DNA of 14,302 bases from Methanobacteriota archaeon. Lineage in GTDB: Archaea; Thermoplasmatota; Poseidoniia; Poseidoniales; Thalassarchaeaceae. Below the pieces are notes generated by a model, which worked only from the letters and a program-made list of their open reading frames with translations, was not told the origin of the DNA and searched no databases. Shown in pieces: positions 1 to 6,761 of the stretch. Position numbers and translations under genes: made by a program. The number at the start of each line of letters is the position of its first letter. Within the stretch, counting starts at the first letter, position 1. Location: positions 80,825 to 95,126 of the forward strand of contig PAUH01000009.1 in the NCBI GenBank assembly GCA_002712645.1, written 5' to 3'.

Positions 1-887
1 GCATCGATGGCTTCAGAAACTGTCCAAAAGTTACCAAGAGACTTCGACATTTTCTCCCCATCCACGTTTATCATCCCATTATGCATCCAATGTTTTGCAA
101 AAGGCTCGACATCGAAACAGCACTCTGATTGGAATATCTCTGCTTCATGGTGTGGGAACATTAGGTCTGAACCGCCCCCGTGGATGTCAACTTGGTGCCC
201 AAAGTGCTCATGTACCATCGCGGAGCACTCAATATGCCAACCAGGTCTTCCTCTTCCAAAGGGGCTATCCCAGCTCGGCTCTCCCGGTTTTGCAATCTTC
301 CAGAGGGCGAAGTCCCTGTGGTCTCTTTTGCCCGCTCCAGTGGACGCAACTCTCCCCCCGGCACCCGATCGAACCATCTCGAGCGTCTGTCCGGTTAACC
401 GCCCATATTTCTCAGGCGCAGTATCAATTTCGAAGTAGACTCCATCCTCAGCCAAGTATGCGTGCCCCTTTTCGACAAGGGTTTCAATCATCGAGATTAT
501 TCCTTCAATACTTTCTGTAACTCTCGGATAGGCATCAGCATCAAGCACATTGAGCCTATTCATCGAAATCCTATAGTCCGATATATGGCGATTCGCCACC
601 TCAAGAAAGTCGACACCTTCTTTTTTCGAAGCATCGATTATCGTATCGGATATGTCTGTGAAATTTGTAACATATCTAACACGAACACCTTGGAATCTGA
701 GCCATCTCACCAGAGTGTCGAATGCTATGGCTTGACGGGCATGACCGATGTGGCTGGGCGAATAGGGTGTGATTCCACAGGCATATATCGTGACTTCTTC
801 GCCTGAGACGTCAATCTCCTGCTTCGTACGCGATGATGTGTTGAAAAGCCTCAGAGGCACATGCAGCCATCCTATGCCAATGGTCAT
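1..887 (-). CDS. cysS: Cysteinyl-tRNA synthetase, N-terminal part (cut by left edge)
   Basis: Class I aminoacyl-tRNA synthetase that activates cysteine with ATP and charges tRNA-Cys in the cytoplasm. My reverse-strand translation gives about 295 residues. Visible are the HIGH motif as HIGHAR, the family stretch PGWHIECSAM, HGGGSDLMFPHHEAE and the KMSKS loop as KMSKSLGN. The four zinc ligands are all present: Cys37 in YACGITPY, the Cys of HIECSAM, and the His and Glu of HHEAE. The C-terminal anticodon-binding part lies beyond the left edge. I chose the ATG at 887 because it forms an ATGA overlap with the stop of the upstream amidotransferase gene. A GTG at 860 would give a start nearer the usual family length. 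The CGITPY form of the first motif resembles the actinobacterial cysteine ligase MshC, but the remaining motifs and spacing are those of CysS. It is the last visible gene of a five-gene minus-strand cluster. Confidence 0.93.
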   Translation of the reverse strand, partial: MTIGIGWLHVPLRLFNTSSRTKQEIDVSGEEVTIYACGITPYSPSHIGHARQAIAFDTLVRWLRFQGVRVRYVTNFTDISDTIIDASKKEGVDFLEVANRHISDYRISMNRLNVLDADAYPRVTESIEGIISMIETLVEKGHAYLAEDGVYFEIDTAPEKYGRLTGQTLEMVRSGAGGRVASTGAGKRDHRDFALWKIAKPGEPSWDSPFGRGRPGWHIECSAMVHEHFGHQVDIHGGGSDLMFPHHEAEIFQSECCFDVEPFAKHWMHNGMINVDGEKMSKSLGNFWTVSEAID

Positions 888-1579
888 GAACTTCTCGCCG
901 CATTAACCAATGCAGCGTACATCTGATACTGATTTATCCTCTCGGGGTGCCATTGCAGCCCATGGAAGAATTTCAGATCTTCATGAACGACTGACTCAAT
1001 AAGGCCATCATGATTCGCTCTTCCAGTAACTTTCAGGCTCCCACTATCTCGAACACCCTGGTGATGCGTGGAATTAACCGATATACTATCTCCCAGCACC
1101 CTGTGTATCTCACTACCATGTTCGAAATTAACTTCATGATCAGAAAACGCACCATTCCATGAACCATGCGACTCATACCCCGGAGTCTTCGGGAGATGCT
1201 GATGCATGGAGCCACCTTCCGCAACACACATTATTTGCATCCCCCGGCATATTCCCAATACTGGGAGGTCCATCTCAATAGATGCCTTGATCAGTGCAAT
1301 CTCACGTATGTCCTGTTCGGGATACGTGTCGAGAGTATCGGGATCTAGATCAGCACCATACATCGAGGGATCAATATCTGGCCCACCAGAGATGACGAGC
1401 CCGTCTATTGCCGATATTACTTCGGTAGCACTATCTTCAGGCGGGAGTATGACTGGAATGCCCCCCCCATCTATCACAGCAAGCGCGTATGTCGCGGGTA
1501 TAACGGTCGCATCCATGTCCCATGGGCCCCATTTCGTCATGCGAGTCGGCGCGGTGATCCCAATTATCGGCCTACTCAT
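884..1579 (-). CDS. Class I glutamine amidotransferase-like / peptidase C26 hydrolase (PuuD-like), copy 1
   Basis: A 231-residue protein of the peptidase C26 / gamma-glutamyl-GABA hydrolase family, which hydrolyses gamma-glutamyl amide bonds through a Cys-His-Glu triad. The nucleophile elbow is GICRGMQ with Cys111; GGSMHQHLP, VNSTHHQGV and the closing QWHPE (His211, Glu213) are all family landmarks. The oxyanion strand SGGPDIDP lies near residue 64. There is no signal peptide, so it should be cytoplasmic. I start at the ATG at 1579, because MSRPIIGIT is the normal family N-terminus and a GAGG Shine-Dalgarno sits 7 nt upstream. The open frame reaches 1681, but that extension runs into the upstream gene. 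It overlaps cysS by 4 bp and follows its paralogue by 38 bp. The substrate is not readable from the sequence: gamma-glutamyl-polyamines, gamma-glutamylcysteine or other gamma-glutamyl amides are all possible. Confidence 0.88.
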   Translation of the reverse strand: MSRPIIGITAPTRMTKWGPWDMDATVIPATYALAVIDGGGIPVILPPEDSATEVISAIDGLVISGGPDIDPSMYGADLDPDTLDTYPEQDIREIALIKASIEMDLPVLGICRGMQIMCVAEGGSMHQHLPKTPGYESHGSWNGAFSDHEVNFEHGSEIHRVLGDSISVNSTHHQGVRDSGSLKVTGRANHDGLIESVVHEDLKFFHGLQWHPERINQYQMYAALVNAARSS

Positions 1580-1586
1580 GCCAGTT

Positions 1587-1590
1587 CCTC
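1587..1590 (-). promoter_or_regulatory. Shine-Dalgarno of amidotransferase copy 1
   Basis: GAGG (within AGAGGAA) on the minus strand, 7 nt before the ATG at 1579. It decides the internal start over the longer open frame. Confidence 0.6.
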
Positions 1591-1617
1591 TGAGTCTGAG
1601 GGGATGAACCCATCCAT

Positions 1618-2304
1618 TCAAATCGCAGCCTGTATGAGTGCAGATACGATCGACTTCTGGCCAAGAGCCTCTGGATGCCACTGTACCGATATCACGAATT
1701 CCCTGGATGGGTCTTCTAAACCCTCAATCAGACCATCTTCCGATCTGGCATTCACATCCAGACCCCCTGGGTCAGATACGCCCTGGTGGTGCGCTGAGTT
1801 CACATTAGAAGACAGTCCAAGAATCTTGGAGAGTTTCGATTCAGGCACTATGGATACCTCATGTTCAGACCATTTTCCGCCCCATGCACCATGTTTCTCG
1901 TAAGGGGGCGTGGTGGGGAGATGCTGATGAAGAAAACCTCCATACGAGACAGCCATGAGCTGGTGCCCCCTGCAGATGCCGAGTATCGGCAACCCTCTTT
2001 CTTTCGCAGAATCAATCAGCGCAAGTTCCCACAAGTCCTGAGTAGGCCGTACATCATTTGTTTCAGGCACAGAATCACACCCATATGTGGCTGGATCAAT
2101 ATCCCTGCCCCCGGCAATAATCAGCGCATCTATCGCACCGACACACGCTTCTGGGTCTCCTCCCTCGGACAATATCAGCGGCAAGCCGCCGCATTCCTCT
2201 ACAATCGAGGGATAATTCCACGGGAGCATGACCACATCGCGACCATCAGATTCGTAATCCCTCTTGTTAACAGAAGAAGTGATGCCGACCCTTGGTTTCA
2301 TCAT
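1618..2304 (-). CDS. Class I glutamine amidotransferase-like / peptidase C26 hydrolase (PuuD-like), copy 2
   Basis: A 228-residue paralogue of the next gene downstream. It has the same catalytic layout without gaps up to the nucleophile: AGGRDIDP near residue 64, GICRGHQ with Cys111, GGFLHQHLP, VNSAHHQGV, and QWHPE with His210 and Glu212. By family it should be a cytoplasmic gamma-glutamyl hydrolase acting through a Cys-His-Glu triad. The two copies align end to end by eye but differ clearly outside the motifs (for example residues 12-30), so this looks like an old tandem duplication with possible split in substrate. Two adjacent ATG codons (2304, 2301) are possible starts. I chose the first, 1 bp after the stop of the upstream membrane protein gene, with a weak GAGAG about 7 nt upstream. 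The open frame reaches 2376 but that extension would overlap the upstream gene by about 70 bp. Confidence 0.87.
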   Translation of the reverse strand: MMKPRVGITSSVNKRDYESDGRDVVMLPWNYPSIVEECGGLPLILSEGGDPEACVGAIDALIIAGGRDIDPATYGCDSVPETNDVRPTQDLWELALIDSAKERGLPILGICRGHQLMAVSYGGFLHQHLPTTPPYEKHGAWGGKWSEHEVSIVPESKLSKILGLSSNVNSAHHQGVSDPGGLDVNARSEDGLIEGLEDPSREFVISVQWHPEALGQKSIVSALIQAAI

Positions 2305-2305
2305 A

Positions 2306-2773
2306 TCAGCTCTCTCGACTAAGACGAGCATGTCTGAACGATTTAACCCCTGCAAATATGAACGAGGCCCCAACAAGCACTAGCAGCATGTGTGAAACCA
2401 ATACAAGATTGGACATTTCAGAGAAGCTCGTCGCCATTCTCCACGCTCCTGCCAGGAACATGATCAGAGCCACAGCCATCGAAGCATGCATGTAGTGATG
2501 TCTATTCGCCTCGTTGAATTTTGAAAGTACGCCCATCATAACCAGGGGGAGGCCCATGAAAGCCGGAATCATTGCCGTAATGGAAGGATCTGCACCCTCT
2601 GCAGGGGTCTGAGCAAAGTAAGAGAATAGGCCCCAGAAGATTAGGATGCAGCCATACATGTTCGCAAGTCCGGGAATCGTCATCCCCCATTGAGTAAATT
2701 CATCGCCCATGAGCATGCGTATCAGAAGCGATTTATGATAATCTCGATTGAATCTCTGGCCAGAATCACGCAC
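2306..2773 (-). CDS. Four-helix membrane protein of unknown function
   Basis: A 155-residue protein I do not recognise. After a short charged N-terminus there are four hydrophobic stretches, about residues 33-54, 65-85, 97-115 and 122-145, ending in a basic tail (KSFRHARLSRES). Several histidines sit near or in the helices (His92, His93, His96, His128), which could bind haem or a metal, but no family motif supports this. The start is uncertain. The GTG at 2773 follows directly on the stop codon of the HdrD-like gene, with no clear Shine-Dalgarno; ATGs at 2716 and 2710 would remove about 20 residues without touching a helix. The zero-base junction with the electron-transfer gene upstream and the 1-bp junction downstream argue for shared transcription and translational coupling. 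A role as a membrane partner of the upstream oxidoreductase is inference only. Confidence 0.75.
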   Translation of the reverse strand: MRDSGQRFNRDYHKSLLIRMLMGDEFTQWGMTIPGLANMYGCILIFWGLFSYFAQTPAEGADPSITAMIPAFMGLPLVMMGVLSKFNEANRHHYMHASMAVALIMFLAGAWRMATSFSEMSNLVLVSHMLLVLVGASFIFAGVKSFRHARLSRES

Positions 2774-4843
2774 CTAATCCAGAACGCGATTCCGATTTAG
2801 AGTACCTCTTCGATTACCCTGCATGTGAGGGTAAGATGCAGCAAGCCTCGATTCCGTTGTGGCGCCATCCTGCTCCCCTTCCATTTTGACCATCTTCTCC
2901 CACAGAATCTCAGCTAGATCTTTGACATCCATTTCACATCCGATTGAGTCCAAGCCGTCTTTCACCATCACAGAGCAAAATGGACATCCTATCGCAACTG
3001 TATCGGCACCCGTTTCTGCCAACTCCTTGGCCCTGATCACATTGACGCGTTTATCCGCGTCCTCCTCCATCCACATTTGCGCACCTCCTGCACCGCAACA
3101 AAAAGAATCAGTTCCGTGACGTTCCACTTCAACGTCCACTCCCCCGATAACCGCTCTTGGAGCTTCGACCTCCCCTCCAATCCTCCCCAGATAACAAGGG
3201 TCATGGAATGTCACACTATCTTCATGATCCGTAATTCTCGGCAAACGCCCCTCATCCTGTAATTTGGCTAAGATTTGTGAATGATGTAGCACCTCCAGTT
3301 TATCCGCGCCATAATCGGGATACTCCTTGCCCAGAGTATGGAAACAGTGGGGGCATGATGCAACGATTCTTTTCACGCCTAATTCTTGGAATGTAGATAC
3401 ATTGGCTTCTGCAAGCATCTGGAAAAGATACTCATTCCCAGCTCTCCGTGCTGGATCACCGGAGCACCCCTCTTGCATGCCCAATATGCCCACGTCCAAT
3501 CCCGCTTCTTTCAACAGAGATATCGTAGCCCTAGCAACTTTTTGATTGCGCTCATCGAAACTCGCAGCGCAGCCAACGAAGTAAATGTATTCAGCCGGCT
3601 CCCCGATTTTCACATCAAGGTCGCTAGCCCAATCACCTCTCTCGTGAGCCCCAAATCCATATGGATTTGATCCGGATTCCAAATTGCCCATGGCGACGTT
3701 CAACTGCTCAGGATATTCCATGGTCTCCATCATGGCATTGCGTCGAAGATCAGTTAATTTTGGGACATGTTCTATGTAGAGAGGGCAAGCATCGACACAG
3801 GCATGGCAGGTAGTACAAGCCCATACTGCATCTGCGGACAGACGTTGCATCATGGTTTCATCAGGAGTCTCTCCAGAGAGCAATATCGGAGCATGTTCAT
3901 TGGCATATGACCGGACATCATGGACTATTTGCATGGGATTGAGAGTCTTCCCTGATTCATATGCAGGGCACACGTCCTGACACCTCGCGCAAGAGGTGCA
4001 TGCCCATCCATCAATGAGCTGCCTCCACGTATATTGGTCGAATGTCGAGACTCCGAAAGTATCGATGTCCAATTCCTCAAGGGGGATGGCCATGCCACTG
4101 TCATCGATAGCCAATGGGCGCATTTTTGCCATAGGGGTACGATCGAAGAACAACACGTTTGGAAGCGCCATTACTAGGTGCATATGCTTGGAAAGGGGAA
4201 TTAGGATGAGGAAGGAACATATTGCTATCATGTGCATCCAGTAGGATATGATAACAAAAGTGTCGGAGAGCCCTGCTTGAGCAACTAAGTAGCCCAGGGG
4301 CTCCCAGAACGGAGACGGGCCCTCAGCGGACTCAACTACGAACGACGTCGTTGTAATTGTGAATATCAGAACAAGTATCGCATTCCCCTCTAACTGGGAC
4401 TTTCCTTTCAACTTCTCAGGTGTAAAAACCACCCTCCTCGTCAAAGCCGCTACACACCCAATTAACGCAGAGGTGTAACCGAGCTCGACCATCCCATTCC
4501 ACGGTCCAACGAGCACCTTTGGGAGGAGTGAATCGGAGAACCAATTTGCAGTAGCAAGATCGAACATGTCGCTAGACAGCATAAGGAATCCCCAGAACAT
4601 GAGCACATGCAGCACCCCTGCCACCCGATCCTCAAGTACACGCTTTTGACCCAGCCATCCCGTGGCGACTTCCGCCACTCTGCTGAACCAAGCATCGGTT
4701 CTGGGATCTGAACTGCCTCTTAGAACCAGTCGAATTGCCTTCTGAACCTGGTAGACGAAGAACGCAATCGAGACCCCGCCCAATGCTATGAGTAGAACCC
4801 ATCCTGGGATGCCGTTGTATTCGATGAGAAGGGGGTGTTCCAT
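2774..4843 (-). CDS. Membrane-bound HdrE/HdrD-type iron-sulfur oxidoreductase (cytochrome b-like fused to CCG domains)
   Basis: A 689-residue fusion. The N-terminal ~230 residues have about five membrane helices (roughly 13-33, 75-95, 117-137, 154-174, 197-217) with histidines placed as in NarI/DsrM-type cytochrome b proteins (His79, His204, His220, His222), so b haems are likely. Two 4Fe-4S motifs follow: CxxCxxCxxxC at Cys282-285-288-292 and at Cys343-346-349-353. Then come two cysteine-rich CCG domains as in HdrD/GlpC/LutA. The second is complete (Cys550, Cys582-Cys583, Cys620-Cys623). The first reads GCSGD, so one cysteine of the CC pair is replaced by Ser461 (Cys425, Cys460, Cys497-Cys500 remain). 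Such fusions pass electrons between a soluble partner and membrane quinone; ETF:menaquinone oxidoreductase is a good model, but the partner is not in the window. The ATG at 4843 has GGAG 9 nt upstream. First gene of the minus-strand cluster. Confidence 0.88.
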   Translation of the reverse strand: MEHPLLIEYNGIPGWVLLIALGGVSIAFFVYQVQKAIRLVLRGSSDPRTDAWFSRVAEVATGWLGQKRVLEDRVAGVLHVLMFWGFLMLSSDMFDLATANWFSDSLLPKVLVGPWNGMVELGYTSALIGCVAALTRRVVFTPEKLKGKSQLEGNAILVLIFTITTTSFVVESAEGPSPFWEPLGYLVAQAGLSDTFVIISYWMHMIAICSFLILIPLSKHMHLVMALPNVLFFDRTPMAKMRPLAIDDSGMAIPLEELDIDTFGVSTFDQYTWRQLIDGWACTSCARCQDVCPAYESGKTLNPMQIVHDVRSYANEHAPILLSGETPDETMMQRLSADAVWACTTCHACVDACPLYIEHVPKLTDLRRNAMMETMEYPEQLNVAMGNLESGSNPYGFGAHERGDWASDLDVKIGEPAEYIYFVGCAASFDERNQKVARATISLLKEAGLDVGILGMQEGCSGDPARRAGNEYLFQMLAEANVSTFQELGVKRIVASCPHCFHTLGKEYPDYGADKLEVLHHSQILAKLQDEGRLPRITDHEDSVTFHDPCYLGRIGGEVEAPRAVIGGVDVEVERHGTDSFCCGAGGAQMWMEEDADKRVNVIRAKELAETGADTVAIGCPFCSVMVKDGLDSIGCEMDVKDLAEILWEKMVKMEGEQDGATTESRLAASYPHMQGNRRGTLNRNRVLD

Positions 4844-4953
4844 CCAGAATCGCTCCGCGGGGGTGCCCCGTTGAACCGCGTTGATTGCAATGAGGCCTTG
4901 AACATCACGTAAGTACGCGAAGGGGCTATCCCCAATACCGGGTGTGGAGGGCT
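4844..4953. other. Divergent intergenic region between the HdrD-like gene and mevalonate kinase
   Basis: A 110-bp gap that should hold promoters for both directions. I see no convincing TATA box at the leaderless distance for either start. On the minus strand GGAG (4853-4856) serves the oxidoreductase start; on the plus strand GGAGG (4946-4950) lies just before the kinase ATG. Two short G/C inverted repeats occur: CGGGG-GTG-CCCCG (4858-4870) and GGGG-CTAT-CCCC (4922-4933). Confidence 0.5.
4946..4950 (+). promoter_or_regulatory. Shine-Dalgarno of mevalonate kinase
   Basis: GGAGG ending 3 nt before the ATG at 4954. The spacing is short, but it favours this ATG over the in-frame GTG at 4942, which would place the ribosome site inside the coding sequence. 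Confidence 0.5.
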
Positions 4954-5919
4954 ATGGCAGAGGCGCGTGCACCCGGAAAGGCAATCTTGTTCGGAGAGCA
5001 TGCAGTTGTCTATGGCCACCCTGCCGTTGCCGTTGCAATTGAAGCAGGCGTAAAAATCGCGGTTTCAGATAACAAGGAATGGACAGTTGAGGGTAGACCA
5101 TTAGACTCAGTACGACATCCGCATTTGGAATCAATAATATCCAGGATGCAAAAGGGGTCAGGACCCTATTCTTTCCAGATTTCCAGTAACCTTTTTTCTG
5201 CAGCCGGCCAAGGGTCTTCTGCAGCCTTGTCCGTGGCTGCGCACCTCGCACTTAGAAGCCACATTGGCGAATCTCCAAACTTGATAGATGCTGCCAGATC
5301 TGCCCATTTAGCGGAGGCGTATGCCCAATCCGGACGAGCCAGTCCGACAGATACGGCAACCAGCGCTCTTGGCGGTTGCGTTGTCGTTTCCTCATCACTT
5401 CCGCCTATGGCGAAGCACGTGTTCGGAGCAGAATTGGAAACATCCGAAGGTCTCCGTACTTGGGATGTAGGTACCATTGATCTCCCAAGTGATTCCAATC
5501 CTCCATACCTGGTTCTCGGATTCACTGGAAATCCGTCGAAAACCGGTAAAATGGTTGCTATGGTTGCAGATTTGATATCTTCGAATTCTGAACGAAAATC
5601 AGATTTAGATTCAATCGGAGATATCACTGCAGTAGGGCTGATCGCTCTTGCCTCTGCTGAATGGGAAGCAGTGGGAATGGCCATGAATGCATGCCACGAT
5701 AGACTTGAAGCACTAAATCTGAGCACGCCATTCCTGGAGAAGTTGATCGCATCCGTGCGCCCACATTCTCTTGGAGCCAAACTTACCGGTGCGGGAGGAG
5801 GAGGATGCATGATGGCTCTGACAAGAGATCCCAAACGCGTCGCTCAGATGATAGAACTTCACGGCGCTAAAGCCATGATAAGCTCATTTTACAATGAAGG
5901 GGCACAGATTTTGACCTGA
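4954..5919 (+). CDS. mvk: Mevalonate kinase (GHMP kinase family)
   Basis: A 321-residue cytoplasmic kinase that phosphorylates mevalonate to 5-phosphomevalonate in isoprenoid (archaeal lipid) synthesis. The three GHMP motifs are clear. Motif 1 at residues 7-21 contains PGKAILFGEHAVVYG, the form typical of mevalonate kinase. The ATP loop at 82-92 reads SAAGQGSSAAL, and motif 3 at about 278-285 reads TGAGGGGC. The catalytic Asp is probably Asp133 in GRASPTDTATSALGG, matching the family pattern that ends in two glycines. Length is normal for archaeal mevalonate kinases. I preferred the ATG at 4954 to the GTG at 4942 because MAEARAPGK is the usual N-terminus. It diverges from the HdrD-like gene and ends 46 bp before the TBP gene, which has its own TATA box. 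The aconitase-X gene further right may act one step later in the same pathway. Confidence 0.9.
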   Translation: MAEARAPGKAILFGEHAVVYGHPAVAVAIEAGVKIAVSDNKEWTVEGRPLDSVRHPHLESIISRMQKGSGPYSFQISSNLFSAAGQGSSAALSVAAHLALRSHIGESPNLIDAARSAHLAEAYAQSGRASPTDTATSALGGCVVVSSSLPPMAKHVFGAELETSEGLRTWDVGTIDLPSDSNPPYLVLGFTGNPSKTGKMVAMVADLISSNSERKSDLDSIGDITAVGLIALASAEWEAVGMAMNACHDRLEALNLSTPFLEKLIASVRPHSLGAKLTGAGGGGCMMALTRDPKRVAQMIELHGAKAMISSFYNEGAQILT

Positions 5920-5936
5920 TTTCTCGCCACACCCCC

Positions 5937-5944
5937 TTATATAC
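5937..5944 (+). promoter_or_regulatory. Archaeal TATA box for the TBP gene, leaderless spacing
   Basis: TTATATAC in the 46-bp gap before TBP, centred about 25-26 bp upstream of the ATG at 5966. Archaeal TATA boxes lie about 26 bp before the transcription start, so the mRNA should start at or next to the ATG. No Shine-Dalgarno is present, which agrees with a leaderless message. A second TATA-like run, GTATATAA, lies at 5947-5954. Confidence 0.7.
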
Positions 5945-5965
5945 GGTATATAACTACGAAACACC

Positions 5966-6718
5966 ATGAAGAGTGATGAAGAACGGTTGACTGTAGTCAA
6001 CGTAGTCGCATCTACAAGAGTCGCTGAAGAACTGGATCTGCCTGACATAGCAATCCAACTGAATTGTGAATATGAGCCGGAGCAGTTCCCTGGCGTCGTA
6101 TACCGTGTCGTAGACCCGAAACTTGCAATCTTGATGTTTAGGTCAGGAAGAGCCGTGTGCACAGGCGGGAAGAATGAGGAGAATATCCACGAAGGAATCA
6201 CCCGAATGATAGGGGATTTAAGGGCAGCAGGAATCGAGACGTGGGAAATAGAAGACGTCAAGATAGAGGTCCAAAACATGGTCGCCACATATGCATTGCA
6301 CTATCCTGAAGATTACAACGGAACTGCACGCATGGACGACATCAACACACGTGTAATAGATCTCGAGGGGGGAGAAATCCGTCCTGCTGATGACGAAGAG
6401 ATTGAAGTTTGGAATGCAATGACAAAGGAAGAACAAGAAAAGTTCGGCGAATTCCAGATCCGTGGAATAAAGCAGGGAGAGCCTCTGGCGACAATGCCTA
6501 GGAAACTCAATCTGAACAATCTTACATTCCATCTGCCTTTCGACAAGGTAGAATACGAGCCAGAGCAGTTCCCTGGTCTAATTTACAGATTAGACTACCC
6601 TCGCGTTGTGTGTCTGATTTTCGGAAGCGGTAAGATGGTGATAACCGGCGCGAGAAGGAAAGATGAGATTTTAGAAGCCGTCCAATTCATCCAAGATGAG
6701 TTAGCCGACCTACTCTGA
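5966..6718 (+). CDS. tbp: TATA-binding protein with an insertion in the second repeat
   Basis: Basal transcription factor that binds and bends the TATA box and recruits TFB and RNA polymerase. The two-fold repeat is plain: EYEPEQFPG occurs at residues 35-43 and 196-204, and the conserved Asn of strand 1 is Asn12 and Asn104. All four DNA-kinking phenylalanines are in place (Phe41, Phe58, Phe202, Phe219). The protein has 250 residues against about 180-190 for usual archaeal TBPs. The excess is one block: from the strand-1 Asn to EYEPEQ there are 23 residues in repeat 1 but 92 in repeat 2. The extra ~69 residues (about 110-180) are acidic and charged and enter between strand S1' and helix H1'. 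The frame is continuous and the insert codes as ordinary protein, so it is not a frameshift. Start: ATG at 5966, leaderless. There is a 43-bp gap to the surface protein gene downstream. Confidence 0.95.
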   Translation: MKSDEERLTVVNVVASTRVAEELDLPDIAIQLNCEYEPEQFPGVVYRVVDPKLAILMFRSGRAVCTGGKNEENIHEGITRMIGDLRAAGIETWEIEDVKIEVQNMVATYALHYPEDYNGTARMDDINTRVIDLEGGEIRPADDEEIEVWNAMTKEEQEKFGEFQIRGIKQGEPLATMPRKLNLNNLTFHLPFDKVEYEPEQFPGLIYRLDYPRVVCLIFGSGKMVITGARRKDEILEAVQFIQDELADLL

Positions 6719-6731
6719 GAATACGACAAGT

Positions 6732-6739
6732 GATTATAC
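6732..6739 (+). promoter_or_regulatory. Archaeal TATA box for the PKD surface protein gene, leaderless spacing
   Basis: GATTATAC in the 43-bp gap after TBP, centred about 26 bp before the GTG at 6762, the same spacing as at the TBP gene. There is no clear Shine-Dalgarno before the GTG, so a leaderless GTG-initiated mRNA is likely. Confidence 0.55.
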
Positions 6740-6761
6740 CCTTGACTTCCGTCAGTGGGTT

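Noticed and set aside
7..806. Several plus-strand open frames at the left edge
   Set aside because: The minus strand reads as an unbroken cysteinyl-tRNA synthetase; the plus-strand frames are its shadow.
1..887. MshC (mycothiol cysteine ligase) instead of CysS
   Set aside because: Only the CGITPY motif points that way. The rest (FALWK-AKPGEPSWDSP, KMSKSLGN, spacing) is CysS, and mycothiol synthesis is not expected in an archaeon.
1206..2322. Plus-strand open frames of 133 and 153 codons
   Set aside because: They are antisense to the two amidotransferase genes, whose catalytic motifs fix the coding strand.
5166..5834. Minus-strand open frame of 222 codons
   Set aside because: It lies wholly opposite mevalonate kinase, which has all its motifs; the antisense product is rich in Pro, Ala and Ser with no recognisable domain.
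6290..6505. Frameshift or mobile-element scar as the cause of the long TBP
   Set aside because: The frame is continuous, both flanking halves are intact, and I see no terminal repeats or target duplication around the insert.
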